Shown here: positions 59,368 through 64,000 of the stretch, one piece after another
How positions within the stretch are numbered: position 1 is the first letter of the stretch
Layout: every line of letters begins with the position of its first letter
NCBI GenBank assembly: GCA_045805505.1
Contig: JBJMLA010000075.1
Span: 52,103-116,102, forward strand
DNA length: 64,000 nucleotides
Direction: 5' to 3'
DNA from: BP-464 sp045805505
GTDB lineage: Bacteria > Actinomycetota > Thermoleophilia > Solirubrobacterales > Solirubrobacteraceae
The notes under the pieces: model-generated
Databases searched by the model: none
The model's input: the letters and a program-made list of their open reading frames with translations, nothing else
Told to the model about the DNA's origin: nothing
Position numbers and translations under genes: made by a program

Positions 59368-60862
59368 CGACCAGCACGGCGGTGTCGACCGCGCTCGCCG
59401 CACCCGATGTCGCGGTCAGCCGCAGCGTGTAGCGGCCGGGCTTGAAGCGCTTCTTCTTGGCGAACGCCAGCGCGTTGCGCCCGACCTTCGCGGTCCCGGT
59501 CCTGGTGGCCAGGACCTTGACGCCCTGGAGGACCTGGGCCTTGACGGCGAAGGCCGCGTTGGCCACGTAGGGCACGCGCAGCCGGGCGCGGCGGCCGATC
59601 GAGGTCCGGGCCCTGGCCAGGGCGACGAAGAGGGTCGTGGCGTTCTGGCCCGACGGACCGGCGGCGCCGATGGGGCCGGCCGGACCGACAGGTCCGATCT
59701 GGCCGGTCGGCCCGGTGTTGACGGGCGCTGCGTCGTCGTCGGTGATGCCGATGATCGTCGTCGCCGGGGAACCGACCGGCACCGGCCCGGAGACGGAACT
59801 GCGCGCGTTCGACAGCGACAGCTGGAAGAACTCGTTGCCCTCGTACACCGCGTCATCGGCGAGCTGGACCGTGATGTTCTTGGTGGTCTCGCCGGCCGCG
59901 AACGTCAGCGTGGAGGACCCGGTGACGAAGTCGGTAGGCCGCGTCGCCGTGCCCTCGGCGATCGTCACGTCGACGGTGACCGCGTCAAGGTGGGTGCTGC
60001 CGCCGATGCGGCGGACCACGATCTGCGAGCTGCCACTGCCCTCGGCGAGAACACGCGAGGGCACCGCGACGCGGACCGGCGAGGGAGCCTGGTCGAGGAC
60101 CGCCAGCCCATCGAGCGCGAGCCCGCCTCCGATGGTCCCGACCAGGGTCGCCGTCCCCGCGGCCAGGTTGATCGTGTAGAGCCTGCCCAGACCGCCGACC
60201 GTCAGCTCCGCGTAGGCGACGCCCGACTGGGCGATGTCGAAGCCCGAAGGCCCGAGCATGTCGACGCCCAGCCCGACACCCACGACCGAGAGCGTCCCGT
60301 TGTTGGGAGGGTTCTGCACCTCCAGCAGATCGGCGTTGAAGTCGAGGTCGTACAGGGTCGTCGCGGTCGCGCCGGAGAACGGGTTGCTGTACGCCGCGCC
60401 CGAGACGCCGATGTTCGACAGCGTCGCGTCGACGACGAACGTGCCGTCGTCGGGGTTGATCCGCAGGTTCTTGCCGGTGTCGTCGACCACCCGGATCCGG
60501 TCGGCCACCGGGTTGAAGTCCATGCCGACCCACGAGAGGCCTGAGCTGAAGGGGGTCGAGCTGATCGTGGTGGTCGCTCCGCTCAACGCGTTGATGGTCA
60601 CGACGTGCGACTGGCTGGTCACGCCGTAGAGCTCGCCGGTGGCCGGACGGACGTCGATCCCGTAGACGAACTCCCCGGCGTTGAGCCCGGACAGGACCAC
60701 CGGTGACCCGATGATGGTGCCGGGCGTGGCGCTGTCGAAGTGGTAGAGCGTGTTGCTGCTCTCGCCCAGTGCCACGAGCCGCACGGCGTGCGCCGCCGGG
60801 GCGGCGGCCAGGCAGATGAGGGCGACGACCAGCGAGACCGCGCGGGACCGGGGGGTAAGCAT
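59354..60862 (-). CDS. Secreted DUF4394 protein with Calx-beta domain and collagen-like tract
   Basis: 502 residues from ATG 60862. Signal peptide (ends APAAHA), one DUF4394 propeller domain (about 30-265, with GVDMLGPSGFDIAQ and VGMDFNPVADRIRVV), a Calx-beta domain (about 275-385), a Gly-x-y collagen-like stretch (GPVGPAGPIGAAGPSG) and a basic beta tail ending VLVVKKG. Likely surface-exposed. A longer relative with two DUF4394 domains is at 43870. Function unknown. Confidence 0.78.
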   Translation of the reverse strand: MLTPRSRAVSLVVALICLAAAPAAHAVRLVALGESSNTLYHFDSATPGTIIGSPVVLSGLNAGEFVYGIDVRPATGELYGVTSQSHVVTINALSGATTTISSTPFSSGLSWVGMDFNPVADRIRVVDDTGKNLRINPDDGTFVVDATLSNIGVSGAAYSNPFSGATATTLYDLDFNADLLEVQNPPNNGTLSVVGVGLGVDMLGPSGFDIAQSGVAYAELTVGGLGRLYTINLAAGTATLVGTIGGGLALDGLAVLDQAPSPVRVAVPSRVLAEGSGSSQIVVRRIGGSTHLDAVTVDVTIAEGTATRPTDFVTGSSTLTFAAGETTKNITVQLADDAVYEGNEFFQLSLSNARSSVSGPVPVGSPATTIIGITDDDAAPVNTGPTGQIGPVGPAGPIGAAGPSGQNATTLFVALARARTSIGRRARLRVPYVANAAFAVKAQVLQGVKVLATRTGTAKVGRNALAFAKKKRFKPGRYTLRLTATSGAASAVDTAVLVVKKG

Positions 60863-60914
60863 GCGGACCACCCTGCACCTCTCGCCCGCGAGAAGCAACC
60901 GCGCGGGCCGCGGT

Positions 60915-61367
60915 CTACAGGCCCGCCGACGTCCCCAGCGCCCTGAGCGCCAGGAAGCAGATGACGGCGGCGGCGAGCGTCATCACCCCCACCTCGCGGC
61001 GCATGATCGCCACGACGACCGACTGCTGTTCTGCCGCCGGCCGCTCGCCGAGCGCCTGGGCGCTTTCGATCTCGCGGCTGTCGAGCACCGTCTGCGCCGA
61101 GACGACGCGCAGTTGCTCTGACACGAAGTTCACGCCGATCGGGATCAGCGCGTAGACCCAGAAGAGCCCGTCGTCGGGTCGCCTGCCCAGCGCGGCCGCC
61201 ACGCCGGCGGCGCCGGCGAGCAGCACGGCCGCTCCCTGCGACCCGCGCAGGAGCAGCCAGAACACCCGCGCCGGGCGCACCTGCCACCACGCCCACGCAC
61301 CGGCCAGCGCGGCCAGCGCCGAGGACCCGGCGAGCGTGACCGCCAACACGTCGATCAGCCCCGCCAC
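60915..61367 (-). CDS. Four-helix membrane protein of unknown function
   Basis: 150 residues from GTG 61367 (AGAGGG upstream). About four hydrophobic segments with a charged loop (SREIESAQALGERPAAEQQS). No family recognised. It lies beside, and divergent from, nuoA, but nothing shows an NDH-1 role. Confidence 0.6.
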   Translation of the reverse strand: MAGLIDVLAVTLAGSSALAALAGAWAWWQVRPARVFWLLLRGSQGAAVLLAGAAGVAAALGRRPDDGLFWVYALIPIGVNFVSEQLRVVSAQTVLDSREIESAQALGERPAAEQQSVVVAIMRREVGVMTLAAAVICFLALRALGTSAGL

Positions 61368-61427
61368 AAGCGCCCTCTGCCACTAAGTATCAACACAGCA
61401 CAAACGCTGCTAGAACACACAGCCGGA

Positions 61428-61790
61428 ATGCTGCGAACCTACCTCCCGGCGATCGTGTTCGTCCTGCTCGGTGCGGGGGTGGGTGGCGCGTTCGCCGTCC
61501 TCAACTCGGTGATCGGACCCAAGGGCCGCTCCGAGCTCAAGTCGAAGTCCGACCCCTACGAGTGCGGCCTGCCGTCGGAGGTCAAGACCGGCTTCCGCTT
61601 CGGCATCAGCTTCTACCTCGTCGCGATGCTGTTCATCCTGTTCGACATCGAGGTGCTGTTCCTCTACCCCGTGGCCGTCCAGCTGCGGGCGTTCGGAACC
61701 TTCGCGCTCGTGGAGACCGTGGTCTTCGTGGCGCTCCTCTTCGTCGCCTTCGTCTATGTCTGGAGAAGGGGAGCCCTCGAATGGAGGTGA
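61428..61790 (+). CDS. nuoA: NADH-quinone oxidoreductase subunit A
   Basis: 120 residues, three membrane helices. The KSDPYECGLPSE loop and FDIEVLFLYP are diagnostic of NuoA. It is a membrane-arm subunit of complex I. First gene of the nuo operon here, overlapping nuoB by 10 bp. No clear promoter was found in the 60 bp upstream. Confidence 0.95.
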   Translation: MLRTYLPAIVFVLLGAGVGGAFAVLNSVIGPKGRSELKSKSDPYECGLPSEVKTGFRFGISFYLVAMLFILFDIEVLFLYPVAVQLRAFGTFALVETVVFVALLFVAFVYVWRRGALEWR

Positions 61791-62491
61791 TCCGCCACAG
61801 CGCGTCGGGTCTGACCGAGCGCGAGAAGCAGGACTTCAAGATCCGCCAGCTGCGCTCGCGCGACCTGCTGGCCGGCAACCTCGATGGTGACGCGCTCGAG
61901 CGCCACGTCGAGGAGTCGATCATCACGACGACGGTCGACAAGGCGGTCTCGTGGGCGCGCGGCAACGCGATGTTCCCGGCCACCTTCGGGCTGGCCTGCT
62001 GCGCGATCGAGATGATGTCGATCGTCGCCGGCCGCGTCGACGTCGCCCGCTTCGGATACGAGGCGTTCCGGGCCTCGCCGCGCCAGGCCGACCTGCTCAT
62101 CCTCTCCGGGCGCATCAGCATCAAGATGGCGCCGATCGTCCGCCGCATCTGGGACCAGATGCTCGAGCCGAAGTGGTCGATCGCCATGGGCGCCTGCTCC
62201 AGCTCGATGGGCGTCTTCAACAACTACGCGATCGTCCCGGCCGACAAGTTCATGCCGGTCGCCGTCCATGTCCCGGGCTGCCCGCCGCGCCCCGAGGCGC
62301 TCATGCACGGCATCCTCAAGCTGCGCCAGGAGATCGTCGAGGGTCCCGACGAGGGCTGGCGCAACCGCTATCGCGCGGTCGGCACCGAGGAGCTGGTGAT
62401 GATCGACCACAACGAGGGCGTGCCGCTCCTCGATCCCGGCGCCGCGACCGCCGACAACGTCTCCCGGCCGAGCGGAACCGACCGTGCCTGA
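61781..62491 (+). CDS. nuoB: NADH-quinone oxidoreductase subunit B
   Basis: 236 residues. Iron-sulfur cluster N2 ligands: CC (C73, C74) in LACCAIEMM, C139 in GACSSSMG, and C167 in GCPPRPEAL. This is the final cluster passing electrons to quinone. ATG 61781 overlaps nuoA, and the stop overlaps nuoC by 8 bp. The C-terminal tail (after about 200) is slightly long. Confidence 0.96.
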   Translation: MEVIRHSASGLTEREKQDFKIRQLRSRDLLAGNLDGDALERHVEESIITTTVDKAVSWARGNAMFPATFGLACCAIEMMSIVAGRVDVARFGYEAFRASPRQADLLILSGRISIKMAPIVRRIWDQMLEPKWSIAMGACSSSMGVFNNYAIVPADKFMPVAVHVPGCPPRPEALMHGILKLRQEIVEGPDEGWRNRYRAVGTEELVMIDHNEGVPLLDPGAATADNVSRPSGTDRA

Positions 62492-63005
62492 CGCGACCGG
62501 CCTGGAGCTGCTCGCCCAGGAGCTGCGCGACGCCGACGCCGACGCCGTGCTCGACACGCTGCACTTCCGCGGCAAGGGCACGATCATCATCGAGCCCAAG
62601 GCCATCCGCTCGGTCCTCGCGGCGCTGCGCGCCAAGGGCTTCACCTTCCTGGCCTCGGTCCACGGCGTCGACTACCACCCCGAGGAGCCACGCCTCGGGG
62701 TGCACTACGAGCTGCTCGACATGAACGGCCCGGACCGCATCACGGTCAAGCTGCGCGTCCACACCGAGGCGCCCGAGGTCGAGTCGGTGACCGCGGACTG
62801 GCCCACGGCCGACCACCAGGAGCGCGAGATCTTCGACATGTTCGGCGTGATCTTCACGGGCCACCCGAACCTGCGCCGCATCCTCATGCCCGAGGACTAC
62901 GAGGGCCATCCGCAGCGCCGCGACTTCCCCATCGGTGGCGAGCCGATCCTCTTCACCGTCGACGAGGCCATGGGCGGCGACTACACGATCGGAGCGCACC
63001 AGTGA
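62484..63005 (+). CDS. nuoC: NADH-quinone oxidoreductase subunit C
   Basis: 173 residues from GTG 62484. Complex I 30-kDa subunit motif WPTADHQEREIFDMFGVIFTGHP and RRILMPEDYEGHPQRRDFP. It is part of the peripheral arm with NuoB and NuoD. The stop overlaps the nuoD GTG (GTGA). Confidence 0.96.
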   Translation: MPDATGLELLAQELRDADADAVLDTLHFRGKGTIIIEPKAIRSVLAALRAKGFTFLASVHGVDYHPEEPRLGVHYELLDMNGPDRITVKLRVHTEAPEVESVTADWPTADHQEREIFDMFGVIFTGHPNLRRILMPEDYEGHPQRRDFPIGGEPILFTVDEAMGGDYTIGAHQ

Positions 63006-64000
63006 GCGCCACCGACTACGACCCCAAGCAGCTCGAGGACTCGATCACCATGGCGCCGCTCGGGCGCCAGGTCTCCGAGAACATCCACGACGAACTGCTG
63101 ACGCTCAACTTCGGCCCGCACCACCCGGCGACCCACGGCGTGCTGCGCATCCTCGTCACGCTCGAGGGCGAGGTCGTCCGCGACATCGCGCCGATCATCG
63201 GCTACGTCCACACCGGCATCGAGAAGACGGCCGAGGACAAGAGCTACTGGAAGGCCATCCCCGTCATGGAGCGGATGGACTACCTGGCCTACTACTTCAA
63301 CGCCTACGCCTTCTGCGGCGCGGTCGAGACGTTGGTCGAGGTCGAGGTCCCCAAGCGCGCGCAGTACCTGCGCGTGATCCACATGGAGCTCAACCGGATC
63401 ATGAGCCACCTCGTGTGGCTCGGCACGTCGTGCCTGGATCTCGGCGCGATCTCGATGTTCTGGTACGGCTTCCGCGAGCGCGAGCGCATCCTCGACCTCT
63501 TCGAGCAGTCCTCCGGCCAGCGCATGCACACGCGCTACATCCAGGTCGGCGGCGTGATGGAGGACGTGCCGGTCGGCTGGGCCGAGAAGCTGCGCCAGTT
63601 CATCGCCGTGATGCCCGAGCGCGTCGATCAGTACGAGGCGCTGCTCGACCGCAACGAGATCGTCCTGCAGCGCCTGCGCCACACGTGCCCGGTCGACTCG
63701 CAGACGCTGCTCGACCTCGGCGTCACCGGCCCTCTGCTGCGCGCCACCGGGCACCCGTGGGACCTGCGCAAGGCCGATCCGTACTCGGTCTACGACCGGT
63801 TCGACTTCAAGATCCCTGTCGGCACGGTGGGCGACAACTACGACCGCTTCCGCGTCCGCATGGCGGAGATGCGCGAGTCGATCAAGATCGTCGAGCAGGC
63901 GCTCGACGGCCTGCCCGAGGGCCCCTACATCACCGACAACCGCAAGATCGCGCTGCCGCCGCGCCACGAGCTGGCGACGAGCATGGAGGCGCTGATCCAC
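63002..64000 (+). CDS. nuoD: NADH-quinone oxidoreductase subunit D (3' end outside window)
   Basis: Starts at GTG 63002 and is open to the window end (333 codons). It contains FGPHHPATHGVLRI, GYVHTGIEK and NRIMSHLVWLGT, all hallmarks of the 49-kDa complex I subunit that forms the quinone site with NuoB. Truncated only by the window edge. The rest of the nuo operon presumably follows. Confidence 0.96.
   Translation, partial: MSATDYDPKQLEDSITMAPLGRQVSENIHDELLTLNFGPHHPATHGVLRILVTLEGEVVRDIAPIIGYVHTGIEKTAEDKSYWKAIPVMERMDYLAYYFNAYAFCGAVETLVEVEVPKRAQYLRVIHMELNRIMSHLVWLGTSCLDLGAISMFWYGFRERERILDLFEQSSGQRMHTRYIQVGGVMEDVPVGWAEKLRQFIAVMPERVDQYEALLDRNEIVLQRLRHTCPVDSQTLLDLGVTGPLLRATGHPWDLRKADPYSVYDRFDFKIPVGTVGDNYDRFRVRMAEMRESIKIVEQALDGLPEGPYITDNRKIALPPRHELATSMEALIH

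Noticed and set aside
61383..61427. A strong -35/-10 promoter for nuoA
   Set aside because: TATCAA and TAGAAC-like bases are present, but no pair with acceptable spacing was convincing.

Overview
This window is GC-rich actinobacterial DNA. The best guess is a member of Thermoleophilia (Solirubrobacter/Conexibacter-like). That guess rests on base composition, the nuoABCD gene order, F420-dependent LLM-type oxidoreductases, DUF4394 surface proteins, a C-terminally zinc-ribboned CheB and an AftA-like arabinofuranosyltransferase. No 16S rRNA lies in the window, so the assignment is an inference. Genes are densely packed, with many 1-4 bp overlaps. No transposase, integrase, prophage or CRISPR array was seen.

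Layout. (1) 1-10.1 kb is an extracellular-polysaccharide locus: two GT4 glycosyltransferases, an O-antigen-ligase-type protein, a flippase, a polysaccharide deacetylase and an ATP-grasp/GNAT fusion. Two paralogous secreted clan-A glycoside hydrolases and a small lipoprotein are on the opposite strand. (2) 10.1-14.9 kb is a CheB / CheR-PAS pair bracketed by two Crp/Fnr paralogues with the same recognition helix. (3) 15-19.8 kb holds mixed metabolism: P450, SpoU methyltransferase with an in-frame palindromic insert, LLM oxidoreductase, cupredoxin, SGNH lipoprotein and SDR. (4) 19.8-26.2 kb is an iron locus: two exported ferritin-like proteins, an EfeU-EfeO fusion and EfeB, followed by an F420-dependent enzyme and a hydrolase. 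(5) 26.2-33 kb holds a trypsin-like protease, an AftA homologue, two extradiol/VOC proteins and an LVIVD propeller. (6) 33.1-33.5 kb is a c-di-GMP-I riboswitch ahead of a STAS protein. (7) 33.5-43.9 kb has a polyamine-type ABC operon, an acyltransferase, three metallopeptidases, an EAL protein, a hydrolase and a DoxX-like protein. (8) 43.9-51 kb contains a large DUF4394 protein, a lower-GC stretch bounded by tRNA-Arg repeats, three tRNA genes and a GAF-GGDEF-GAF-HD-GYP enzyme that runs into a tRNA-Ser gene. (9) 51-58.8 kb has small secreted proteins, a MarR/cupin pair with twin operators, a TetR/hydrolase/acyl-CoA dehydrogenase locus, STAS, serS, and a cytochrome c/cupredoxin pair. (10) 58.8-64 kb has a flavin reductase, a DUF4394/Calx-beta protein and the start of the NDH-1 operon (nuoA-D, nuoD cut by the window end).

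Cross-cutting themes. c-di-GMP signalling appears three times (riboswitch, EAL, GGDEF/HD-GYP). Many genes have a TAnnnT hexamer 6-9 nt before the start codon, suggesting leaderless mRNAs; in four cases the upstream gene's TAG stop supplies the first three bases of that hexamer. Five convergent gene pairs end in a shared CTAG, and two divergent pairs share a CATG start. The strongest candidates for follow-up are the riboswitch-STAS unit, the EfeU-EfeO fusion, the tRNA-Arg-flanked cryptic segment with its frameshifted lipoprotein, the CDS/tRNA-Ser overlap and the AftA homologue outside Mycobacteriales.
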